Source: Prevotellaceae bacterium UBA5903 (GTDB lineage Bacteria; Bacteroidota; Bacteroidia; Bacteroidales; Bacteroidaceae). From it: a stretch of DNA of 22,305 nucleotides. Location: NCBI GenBank assembly GCA_002431845.1, contig DJEH01000022.1, positions 1 to 22,305 of the forward strand, given 5' to 3'. This document shows, piece by piece, positions 7,955-15,510 of this stretch (the first letter of the stretch is position 1; each line of letters starts with the position of its first letter). The notes beneath the pieces are model-generated. The model did no database searches. It was not told the DNA's origin and saw only the letters and a program-made list of their open reading frames with translations. The position numbers and the translations under genes are program-made.

Positions 7955-9008
7955 GACAATATTTATTGATGTCGCTTTCAAACTGTTTGGCTACAATGCT
8001 TGCAAGGAAATGTGTGTGTGCATATTGATAGGCTCTGTTGCTCATTTCTTTGCAAACATTAGGGTGTTCAATCAAATAGCTAATTCTGTCAGCATATTCA
8101 TGAGGGTCAAGAGAATTTATGAGATACCCCATTTCTCCATCCTTGAAATGGTCCTTTATTCCACCTTCAGGTCTTGATATGATGGGCAATCCAAATGCCA
8201 TTGCTTCTAACTGCGATGTAGCCATTCCCTCTTCGTAAGTAGGCAGAATGTATAAGTCGTTGTCTTTGAAAGCCTGTGTTTTTTTCTTTCCATATACAGC
8301 ACCATGAAATACAATATCTTTGATATTGCTCTTTGCTACGTAGTTCTTAACGTCTTGTACAAATTGCTTATCATTGCTATCGCCACAGACGTTAAGAATT
8401 AGATAAGGATACTTTTGTTTTAGTAAAGCAAATGTATCTATTGTTTCGTATATGCCTTTGCGTTTGTCAATGCGTGCCAAGAAAAGCAAATTACGGATAT
8501 TGCCCATTCTTTGGCTGTTGTCGTAGTCTTCGACCAAGCAATTATATACTTCGGTGGTGGTGAGCATGATTGGGGCTGTAATTCCCATACGTGTAAGTGC
8601 ATTTTTGAAGTCGGAGCACAGCACGTATATAAATGAGCTTTTATTAAACCATCTGATATATTTGTTTGGTTTTTGCTCTAATTGCTTGCTATATAATCTG
8701 TCCCAACCATGAAACATGCTGACAACTTTCTTTTTCATCCAATGAGCTAACAGCAGATAAAAACCATCTCGTTTCAGTTGGTATGGGCGTAAAGATGGAT
8801 TGACTATTACAACATCTGGACGATACGATAACAATTTATAAATGTACACTATCAAGTCAGGGATGAGACACCATATAGCAGGTATGTTGGGGCGTCGTCC
8901 GTAGGTAATGTATACTACGTTGTTGCTCCAATAGGTTTCCAAGCCCTTGTAGTAAAAGGTAACGCCCCCCATAAGTTTTTGAGACGGAGTAACAATTAAA
9001 ACCTTCAT
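7944..9008 (-). CDS. GT4-family glycosyltransferase
   Basis: This 354-residue GT-B glycosyltransferase has a Rossmann start (MKVLIVTPSQKLMGGVT), with the glycine pair near residues 14-15. A typical C-terminal domain follows: FLARIDKRKGIYETI, then PTYEEGMATSQLEAMAFGLPI near 251-271, which holds the glutamates that bind the donor nucleotide-sugar. It starts 8 bases after the acyltransferase gene and overlaps the next GT4 gene by 11 bases, so translation is likely coupled. A run of six Gs on the coding strand (8965-8970) lies within the glycine pair. The exact sugar and linkage are unknown. It shares fold and gross layout with the following GT4 gene but is clearly diverged, so a recent duplication is not evident. 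Confidence 0.88.
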   Translation of the reverse strand: MKVLIVTPSQKLMGGVTFYYKGLETYWSNNVVYITYGRRPNIPAIWCLIPDLIVYIYKLLSYRPDVVIVNPSLRPYQLKRDGFYLLLAHWMKKKVVSMFHGWDRLYSKQLEQKPNKYIRWFNKSSFIYVLCSDFKNALTRMGITAPIMLTTTEVYNCLVEDYDNSQRMGNIRNLLFLARIDKRKGIYETIDTFALLKQKYPYLILNVCGDSNDKQFVQDVKNYVAKSNIKDIVFHGAVYGKKKTQAFKDNDLYILPTYEEGMATSQLEAMAFGLPIISRPEGGIKDHFKDGEMGYLINSLDPHEYADRISYLIEHPNVCKEMSNRAYQYAHTHFLASIVAKQFESDINKYCHER

Positions 9009-9016
9009 TATAACAA

Positions 9017-9436
9017 CTACTTTTTTAATTGTCCATATTTACCGGTGGTTATCCCTTTGCGTATAATCCGTGCGGGATTTCCTGCTACTATGCAGTTTGA
9101 TGGTACGTCTTTAGTAACAACAGAGCCCGCACCAACAATAACTTCGTCGCCAATATTAACTCCACAAAGCACAATTGCATCAGCTCCGATAAAGCAACGC
9201 TTCCCTTTATAGGTGTCGGCATGTCGCTTCATGCAATAATCATGGGCTAAGATTCTTGTTCCCGATGCAATGTAAGTTTCCTCGCCTATATGTATTCCAT
9301 GTGGATTAACCTTGTCTAACTTTGTACCAAACGACACTAAAGCTGATTGGGCAATATCCATATGCTTGACATTCGTTTGATAATAGTATCTTAGCTTGAT
9401 AACTAATAACCGAATGTAGTCTTTAAATGGTAGCAT
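9017..9436 (-). CDS. Hexapeptide-repeat acyltransferase, probable O-acetyltransferase
   Basis: This 139-residue protein has left-handed beta-helix repeats (IHIGEETYIASGTRI, CFIGADAIVLCGVNIGDEVIVGAGSVV) and the standard end TKDVPSNCIVAGNPARII. Such enzymes use acetyl-CoA to acetylate sugars; a histidine in ILAHDYC is a candidate catalytic base. It is shorter than many family members (about 180-220 residues) but contains the full coil-plus-tail core. It overlaps the end of wzy by 14 bases and is followed 8 bases later by a GT4 gene, so it probably decorates the repeat unit before or during export. Serine acetyltransferase or a NeuD-like role is less likely given the context. Acceptor sugar is unknown. 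Confidence 0.82.
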   Translation of the reverse strand: MLPFKDYIRLLVIKLRYYYQTNVKHMDIAQSALVSFGTKLDKVNPHGIHIGEETYIASGTRILAHDYCMKRHADTYKGKRCFIGADAIVLCGVNIGDEVIVGAGSVVTKDVPSNCIVAGNPARIIRKGITTGKYGQLKK

Positions 9437-10640
9437 CTTGTACTTGTTTGTCAGTTAATAACAAATCTTCTTTCTCAAGTATACAAAAGATTAATGCATA
9501 TAATAAGTCAGTGTGGAACATCACACCCCCTTGCGTTATTTGGAATGAGAATATCATTACCCACATAGACAATGCCATTCTGTACGAATCGCAATTTTTA
9601 CGTCTTCTTATAAATAAAAGTAAGGAAATAAGAAAGATTACCATTAATCCCAATCCTATAATCCCATTTCTTGTTAGCACATCAACAAATCCGTTGTGTG
9701 CACCTACTCTCATTCTTGTTTTTAAGAAAATAGCATCATAAATGTTTTCTGTAGAAACACCTACTATCCATTCAATTGGATTTCCATTCATAAAGCGTTC
9801 AAGTGCAGCCGCTGAATATTCAGTACGCCCAGATGTAACATTCATGTGCTCGTGAGTAGTGATGTTATTACCTACAATACGATCGTAGAACATTGTATCG
9901 GTAGACATCAGATAGCTCAGACTACCAATTAAAACAACTCCTACTATGGCCATTGCTATCCATTGTTTGGCAGTAGCATCTTTAGGCCAAAACACAACGA
10001 TTATAGCCAATAGGCACATTAGCCATCCTGTTCTTGCAAAGCCTAAGTACATGGCGTATGTAGCTACGCATAACAAAAATATATTATAAGCTATATTCCA
10101 TCTACCTACTATATACTGTTTTTGTATGTATGCCAATATCACGATAATGCAAATAGCCATTATCACAGACATTGCATGCTGATTTTGAAAGATACCAGAG
10201 TATGCTACATACGTGCCATAGTCGTGTCCATGCGATATGCCTTTGAAGCCAAAGAACAAAAAGGGAATGTTTGTCAGTACAAAGTACTGCACGATTGTAA
10301 GAAGAATGGCCCTAACTTGTTCTATATTCCAATCTTTGTTTCTTATGGAATTAAAGAGCAAAGGCAAGAATAAAAACTTTACACAGGTTTGTAAGTTAAA
10401 CATAAACTGTGTGACATAGCCCGCTGTAAATATCCATTTTAGCGATTGCCAATACTGAACTTTCGACCATAATGGAGTAGGCATGTGCCTATACTGAAAC
10501 ACGTAGTAAAGCATGTATAAGGCAAGTGGAATTTTCCACAATTGCGAAACAGCGGTGCTACCAATCTTTATGCTTTCTACATAGAACAACAAAAAGAATA
10601 GTGGAAATAATAGAATATATCTCTTTAAAGAGATTGGCAT
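9423..10640 (-). CDS. wzy: Wzy-type O-antigen/exopolysaccharide polymerase
   Basis: This is a strongly hydrophobic 405-residue inner-membrane protein with roughly ten predicted transmembrane helices. It has a large soluble loop around residues 235-325 that includes GRTEYSAAALERF and AHNGFVDVLTRNGIIGL. A loop with HN-x-LxxxGxxG is characteristic of the Wzy/WaaL family (PF04932). It would polymerise lipid-linked repeat units in the periplasm after Wzx flips them. A WaaL-type ligase cannot be excluded from sequence, but the presence of wzx, wza and wzc homologues in the same operon favours polymerase. It follows the GT2 gene by 47 bases and overlaps the acyltransferase by 14. Its DNA is visibly AT-rich, as is common for wzy. 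Confidence 0.85.
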   Translation of the reverse strand: MPISLKRYILLFPLFFLLFYVESIKIGSTAVSQLWKIPLALYMLYYVFQYRHMPTPLWSKVQYWQSLKWIFTAGYVTQFMFNLQTCVKFLFLPLLFNSIRNKDWNIEQVRAILLTIVQYFVLTNIPFLFFGFKGISHGHDYGTYVAYSGIFQNQHAMSVIMAICIIVILAYIQKQYIVGRWNIAYNIFLLCVATYAMYLGFARTGWLMCLLAIIVVFWPKDATAKQWIAMAIVGVVLIGSLSYLMSTDTMFYDRIVGNNITTHEHMNVTSGRTEYSAAALERFMNGNPIEWIVGVSTENIYDAIFLKTRMRVGAHNGFVDVLTRNGIIGLGLMVIFLISLLLFIRRRKNCDSYRMALSMWVMIFSFQITQGGVMFHTDLLYALIFCILEKEDLLLTDKQVQDATI

Positions 10641-10658
10641 GGTTCAATAATTGTATGT

Positions 10659-10690
10659 TAAGTAAGTGCTTAATTTTGAACACCAACTTA
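10659..10690. repeat. Dispersed intergenic motif, copy 3, with inverted partner
   Basis: On the minus strand, bases 10690-10673 read TAAGTTGGTGTTCAAAAT, and the first three bases are the TAA stop of the GT2 gene. The plus-strand segment TAAGTAAGTG starting at 10659 is an inverted match to the outer ten bases (8 of 10), so the unit can form a stem. It fills much of the 47-base gap before wzy. Confidence 0.45.
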
Positions 10691-11635
10691 TAATCTGACT
10701 TTTATAAATCGTTTGACTACAAACCAAAAATCAGTTAATTTGAAAAAGCGAGCAACATAGCTTATTTGGCCATATTGTCTTAAATCGTATTTATTTAAGA
10801 GTTTCTTTATATCTCTATTGGGTACACGCTCTGCGTAGAGAGGAAATATAGCTCTTGACATTCTATATTGCAATTTAGCTTCAAAATCAGGATAGCCTTT
10901 GCATATATCGTACATGAGCTTGTTGGCAACAATGATATTTTCTATTTGTTTTATTCCGTAAATGCGATGCGAAGAGGAACTCTTGTTTTCGTGATAGCAA
11001 TAAGTTATTTCATTTTTAGTTACAACTTTATTTGCAAACTTAGCCAATTGGTAAAACAAGCAACCATCTTCTGAAATCGTCATTCTTTCAAAATTCTGAA
11101 GTTTGTTGTTGCGGAACAAATGTATCTTATAGAGCTTACCGCATAGGCTGTTTTTAAGTTTTTGGGTTAAGAGAGCCTCTACGATATCTCGGGGTGTAGC
11201 ATTATCTTTTAGCTCGCTAATAATATGCTCTTTATGCCCATCAGCATATATTTTTTCAATAGTGCCAACAATAATATCCGCATCCGTATCATTTTCAATA
11301 TCTATCAGTTTGCTAATGGAATTATCTGGCAATGTGTCGTCGGCATCAACAAACATGATGAAATCTCCTGTTGCAGCCTCGTATCCGTCGCGACGAGCTA
11401 ACATAGAACCTTGGTTTGTGTTGTGCTGTATAAGGCGTACGCAAGGATTACTACTCATGAACTTTCTTACAAGTTTCACCGAAGTATCTGCGCTTGCATC
11501 ATCAACCACTATCACTTCCAAGTTATGATGGCTTTGGCTGACGATAGAGTGTAGGCATCTCTCTATGTACAGTTCCGAGTTGAAAAGCGGAACGACTACA
11601 GACACTTTCTTTTGTTGTGAACTTGTATCTTTCAT
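10688..11635 (-). CDS. GT2-family glycosyltransferase
   Basis: This 315-residue inverting GT-A enzyme matches family GT2. Residues 10-20 contain SVVVPLFNSE, followed by VVDDASAD near 41-48 and FVDADDTLPD near 92-101, where the DxD-type motif binds the metal and nucleotide-sugar. The basic, aromatic C-terminus (KLTDFWFVVKRFIKVRL) probably contacts the membrane. It lies 45 bases after the WbsX-like gene and 47 before wzy. It should add one sugar of the repeat unit; donor specificity is not predictable. Its stop codon is the first part of a dispersed motif. Family assignment is firm. Confidence 0.9.
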   Translation of the reverse strand: MKDTSSQQKKVSVVVPLFNSELYIERCLHSIVSQSHHNLEVIVVDDASADTSVKLVRKFMSSNPCVRLIQHNTNQGSMLARRDGYEAATGDFIMFVDADDTLPDNSISKLIDIENDTDADIIVGTIEKIYADGHKEHIISELKDNATPRDIVEALLTQKLKNSLCGKLYKIHLFRNNKLQNFERMTISEDGCLFYQLAKFANKVVTKNEITYCYHENKSSSSHRIYGIKQIENIIVANKLMYDICKGYPDFEAKLQYRMSRAIFPLYAERVPNRDIKKLLNKYDLRQYGQISYVARFFKLTDFWFVVKRFIKVRL

Positions 11636-11680
11636 CAGTTAGTAGCTTATGGTGAGTGTTCGTAATAGGGAAAGTAGCTA

Positions 11681-12745
11681 TTAGCTTTTCAACGCTTTAG
11701 CAGTCTCTTCAATATAAGCTTTGCCCCAACGTCGGTCGGGTTCAAGGTAATTGCCCTCGCCCCATTCGTTCCACGATTTGATGAACATCAAGTTATCAAT
11801 ATCGTTGTTTTGCAAAATATAGTCTTTGGTCATGCGGCACAACTCTCCCCATCTTTTAGGTGTGCTACCTTGCAATAAATTCCCTCTAAAACCGCTTCGG
11901 GGTGTATGGTCGAAGTTGGGATCAATGCAAGGTGTGCATGTATTGTTGCGTTTGAAGAACTCAATAGACCTCTTGGCATAGTGGGTGTAAGATACAACGG
12001 TAGGACGATGAAACAATCGGCGTAGCTTGCGAACGATAAAAGGGTCCTCTTTAATCACATCGCTATAAGCATCGGTGACAATGCGGTCGAAACCTAACCC
12101 CTTTAACTTGTTAATTCGTCCCTGTCCTTGAGCAAGCGAAAAGAAATGAAAGCCTTCTAAACCATTTTCTGCTGCAAGCCGGTTCCATGTATCAAAGAAC
12201 ATCTTGCAATCGGGAATATCCGAACCAATGAATACACCGAATAGCAGTTTGCCATTAACCTTTATGTATCTTTTGTCCTTAAATGCAGGCAACATCTGCA
12301 TGAAATGCGCTTCGTAGTCGTTAATGCCAGGGTAGGTTTGCTCCATGAGCAGTTTATTGGGCACGTTGGGCTTCCAGGTCTTGGCATACCATGAGTGGTT
12401 GGCCCAACATAGGCAGAACGGAAAATCGGGTTTGCCGCTTTTAACTACTGCATCAAATACCTCTGAAAGCAATCGCTTGCCGTTGCCAAACCAATAGTGC
12501 CAATAGCAAAATCCCTCGATGCCAGCCTCGCGTGCCAATTGTGCTTGTCGCTCGCGCGTTTCGGGCACACGCAAGTCGTAAAAGCCCAAATCGCGTGGTA
12601 GCTTAGGCTGATAGTGTCCCTTAAAGAATGGTTTAGCACTCGTTACATTGGTCCATTCGGTAAATCCAGGTTCCCACCAACGGTCGTTTTCGGGGGTGGG
12701 GTAGAATTGAGGTAGATAAAAAGCTATGGTACGCAGGTTGCTCAT
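11681..12745 (-). CDS. WbsX-like / GH99-like protein
   Basis: This 354-residue protein belongs to the WbsX family (PF14307), which is annotated as glycosyltransferase but is related to the (beta/alpha)8 glycoside hydrolase family 99. Diagnostic stretches are IAFYLPQFYPTPENDRWW at the start, GFTEWTNV, YWHYWFGNGKRLL, LCWANHSWYAKTW, and KSWNEWGEGNYLEPDRRWG near the C-terminus, where acidic residues sit in the predicted active site. No signal peptide is evident, so it should act in the cytoplasm, on or near the growing lipid-linked oligosaccharide. Such genes are common in O-antigen and capsule loci; whether they transfer or trim sugars is unsettled. It is 18 bases after the GT4 gene. Family is firm; reaction is uncertain. 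Confidence 0.85.
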   Translation of the reverse strand: MSNLRTIAFYLPQFYPTPENDRWWEPGFTEWTNVTSAKPFFKGHYQPKLPRDLGFYDLRVPETRERQAQLAREAGIEGFCYWHYWFGNGKRLLSEVFDAVVKSGKPDFPFCLCWANHSWYAKTWKPNVPNKLLMEQTYPGINDYEAHFMQMLPAFKDKRYIKVNGKLLFGVFIGSDIPDCKMFFDTWNRLAAENGLEGFHFFSLAQGQGRINKLKGLGFDRIVTDAYSDVIKEDPFIVRKLRRLFHRPTVVSYTHYAKRSIEFFKRNNTCTPCIDPNFDHTPRSGFRGNLLQGSTPKRWGELCRMTKDYILQNNDIDNLMFIKSWNEWGEGNYLEPDRRWGKAYIEETAKALKS

Positions 12746-12763
12746 TGTTCAAACAAGTACTAT

Positions 12764-13903
12764 TTATTCTTTAACTAAGGTCTTATACAAATTATAGATG
12801 CTATCAGAGTTTTTTACCGACGAGAAGTGCTCACAAGCATATTGTTTGCCATTGCAAGCAACACGCTGAAGCAATTCGTTATCTGCAATAAGCATGTGCA
12901 TTTTGTTTGCTAATTGCTTTGCATCGCCTAAGTGGTAAAGCACCCCTGTATGGCCATCACTAATTATTTCGGGATTAGCCCCAGCATTAGAGGCAATAAC
13001 GGCAAGGTTTTGCATCATATACTCCACGGTGATGCGTCCAAAAGCCTCGTTTGTAGATGTGGTTAGACCCACATCGCACTTACTCAGCACTTCGGGAACA
13101 TCGTTGCGATAGCCAGTAAATATCACATTGTTTTGTAAATTGTTATCAGCTACATACTTCTTCAGCATTTCGGTATAAGCCGTACCACCAGCACCAACAA
13201 TAAGCAGTTTGAATGCACATTTGTATGTATGCTTAAGTAGTTGGCAAGCTTTCAATGCCTCCAATTGATTTTTGTTTGGCTCAAGGCGGCCAACAATGCA
13301 GAATGTTGTAACATCATTATCGTGCGTAGCCAACAACGACTCTTTCTTAAGGGTGATACCATTGTATATAAGTCGCAGGCGTTTGCCAAAAAGAGGTTTA
13401 AACTTCAGCTCTATGGCTTTGGAAATGGCTATGCCGTATGCACTTTTTTTGTATATCCATTGTTCGTAGTGCTTGCCAAATACAGATGTAAGGCGAAAGT
13501 CTTCAAAGCCAAACTCTCGCAGATGCCATACATGGGGCACGCCTCGCCACATAGCAAGATAGGCACCCATGTCTATCACGCTTGTATTGGAGTGAACAAG
13601 GTCAAACTTAACCTTTCTCAGTGTATAAATGAGGTTAAGATTGTGTAATAAGAAAGAGGCTGCAAGCAAGGCTTTTCTTAACAATGATTGGCTTCCTGTA
13701 AGTTTGAACATTACTAAAGGAATGGCTATACATTCAATCCCCTCTTTTGAATAAGCATTGATGAGCACGTGCGAACTTTTATCGCGTGGACACACAATGA
13801 TAGGTTTTACGTTGTGGTTGTCACGCAGTTCTACCGCAAGCTGTAACAAACTTCGGTTAGCTCCGTCAAGGCTATTGGTATGAGTGATGAACAATATGCG
13901 CAT
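12764..13903 (-). CDS. GT4-family glycosyltransferase
   Basis: This 379-residue retaining GT-B glycosyltransferase begins MRILFITHTNSLDGANRSLL, with the usual N-terminal Gly-Ala loop. The Rossmann-like C-terminal domain is typical: FCIVGRLEPNKNQLEAL, NVIFTGYRNDVPEVLSKCDV, then TSTNEAFGRITVEYMMQNLAV near residues 279-299, which carries the donor-binding glutamates. Being the first transferase gene after wzx does not by itself reveal the order of sugar addition. It starts 50 bases after wzx and ends 18 before the WbsX-like gene. The sugar donor is unknown; family is firm. Confidence 0.88.
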   Translation of the reverse strand: MRILFITHTNSLDGANRSLLQLAVELRDNHNVKPIIVCPRDKSSHVLINAYSKEGIECIAIPLVMFKLTGSQSLLRKALLAASFLLHNLNLIYTLRKVKFDLVHSNTSVIDMGAYLAMWRGVPHVWHLREFGFEDFRLTSVFGKHYEQWIYKKSAYGIAISKAIELKFKPLFGKRLRLIYNGITLKKESLLATHDNDVTTFCIVGRLEPNKNQLEALKACQLLKHTYKCAFKLLIVGAGGTAYTEMLKKYVADNNLQNNVIFTGYRNDVPEVLSKCDVGLTTSTNEAFGRITVEYMMQNLAVIASNAGANPEIISDGHTGVLYHLGDAKQLANKMHMLIADNELLQRVACNGKQYACEHFSSVKNSDSIYNLYKTLVKE

Positions 13904-13953
13904 GAATTGATTTTTATATCAACTATTTAGTGATAAGTAATGTATCAAGCCCC

Positions 13954-15471
13954 TCATTTTTTGAGATATTGTCCTATTTTCTCTTTCATCTTATTTCTCT
14001 CTCTATCAGTAAACCCAATCGTATAAACAAGTGTGGTGGTAAATAGAGTTGCCGTGGCAATAAACAACAAATGCCCTATCGCTGTGTTGATGCTGAGCAA
14101 TGAACGAAAGTACATAAATAGTGCCATAATCGTTGCTATCAAAGCGGGGCGCATGTAAGCTTCGCGTGCGTATTGCCATGAATCGAAACCAAGAATTTTA
14201 TGCATCAGTATGAGTTGCACAGCACGTTGTATGATATCGGCTATGATGAGAAGCATCAGTATTGAATAGTAGGGCATGCCAATGCTGAATAAGAAATAGC
14301 CAATTGGCAAACAGATTAGTACGAAGAAACTAACGTTTATCTTAAACCATTTAATTTGCCCTGTTGCATTAATTAGGTTGTATATACCGCCACACGTAAG
14401 CGCAATGCCACCTTGAATGATGCTGAGGAACGTTAGTTCGTAAGCCCCCTCGGGCACTTTGCCTAACCATAGTTGCAAAACGAAGGGAAGTTCGATGAGC
14501 AACGGAAAACACATCCACTCGAACATAAGGATATTAATGCGTCCAAGTTTGTTGCATAGTTGCATATAGCGTTGTCGGTTGCCGGCAGCATACGATTGTA
14601 TGATTTGTGGAGCCGAAGCATTATCAAAGTTGCCTGTAAAATTCATGATACTCGTTTTTACAGTTTTACTCACTGCAAAGGCACCATTCATTGGCGTACC
14701 GAAAAAGTGGTTCAATAGCAAGTCACAACCAGAAGAGTTTGCCATGTAAGCCATTGTTGCAAGCAAGTTCCAATTGTTAAATACAAGCACCTTTTTGTAT
14801 TGCCCCCACCCTTTAACAAATTTCAAGCGAATGGTTTGACGCCAACGTGCGTGTGCCATCCAATGAAATGCCACAAAAGTATTGATGGTGGTAAGTGCAA
14901 AGATAATGCTGTAAAACCTAAGATAGTGTGATGAGGCTAATGTGAGCAGTAACACACATACCAAGCGTAGCAGCGAGTTGATGATGTCAACAATAGCCAA
15001 AAAACCAAACTTTTCGTGAGCAGTCAATAAACTTTGATAAGGTGTGTTTACGATGCCAAGGCAAACAGTAAACATACTTACATGGTAAACAAAAACAGCA
15101 TCATCTAATTTATTGGCTGCAATGTTTAGGTGGTTGTAAATGTACCAAAGTCCAATGCTTTCGGCAAGAGCAAAAACGATGATGGCAAAGCAAATATGCA
15201 AGGCCAGGTTGATGTTGAACGATGCATTTACATCGCCATTGGGCTTGCCCATCTCGATATTAAAAAATCTACTTGTAGCTCCTGCAAGCGATCCACTAAT
15301 AAAAGTGAATATGGCCAGCACACCTCCTACTACAGAGTAAAGACCATAGTCCGAAACTCCTAAAATCTCAATAGACAAGCGTGACACGTAAAGTCCAATC
15401 ACCATAATAGTGATTAGTCTGACGTACATGTAGATAGTGTTGCGAGCTATACGCTTGTTGGCAGATTCCAT
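13954..15471 (-). CDS. wzx: Wzx-type oligosaccharide flippase
   Basis: This 505-residue multi-pass inner-membrane protein has hydrophobic helices along nearly its whole length, about 12-14 in number, as in the MATE-like polysaccharide transport family. The start ANKRIARNTIYMYVRLI and GVSDYGLYSVVGGVLAIF match the conserved first two helices of Bacteroidales flippases. It would move undecaprenyl-PP-linked repeat units from cytoplasm to periplasm for Wzy. Its place right after the kinase gene and before the glycosyltransferases is usual. It starts 39 bases after wzc and ends 50 before the GT4 gene. No ABC exporter genes are present, supporting a Wzx/Wzy route. Confidence 0.9.
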   Translation of the reverse strand: MESANKRIARNTIYMYVRLITIMVIGLYVSRLSIEILGVSDYGLYSVVGGVLAIFTFISGSLAGATSRFFNIEMGKPNGDVNASFNINLALHICFAIIVFALAESIGLWYIYNHLNIAANKLDDAVFVYHVSMFTVCLGIVNTPYQSLLTAHEKFGFLAIVDIINSLLRLVCVLLLTLASSHYLRFYSIIFALTTINTFVAFHWMAHARWRQTIRLKFVKGWGQYKKVLVFNNWNLLATMAYMANSSGCDLLLNHFFGTPMNGAFAVSKTVKTSIMNFTGNFDNASAPQIIQSYAAGNRQRYMQLCNKLGRINILMFEWMCFPLLIELPFVLQLWLGKVPEGAYELTFLSIIQGGIALTCGGIYNLINATGQIKWFKINVSFFVLICLPIGYFLFSIGMPYYSILMLLIIADIIQRAVQLILMHKILGFDSWQYAREAYMRPALIATIMALFMYFRSLLSINTAIGHLLFIATATLFTTTLVYTIGFTDRERNKMKEKIGQYLKK

Positions 15472-15510
15472 GTTAAGCAGACGAATGAGTGGGAGATACT
15501 ATTTTCTTAC

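Noticed and set aside
8965..8970. A G6 run near the start of a GT4 gene, considered as a phase-variation tract.
   Set aside because: Six bases is short, it encodes the expected conserved glycine pair, and no alternative frame with a useful start was seen.
7944..9008. The two adjacent GT4 genes, considered as a recent tandem duplication.
   Set aside because: They share fold and motif layout but little residue-level similarity outside the family motifs.
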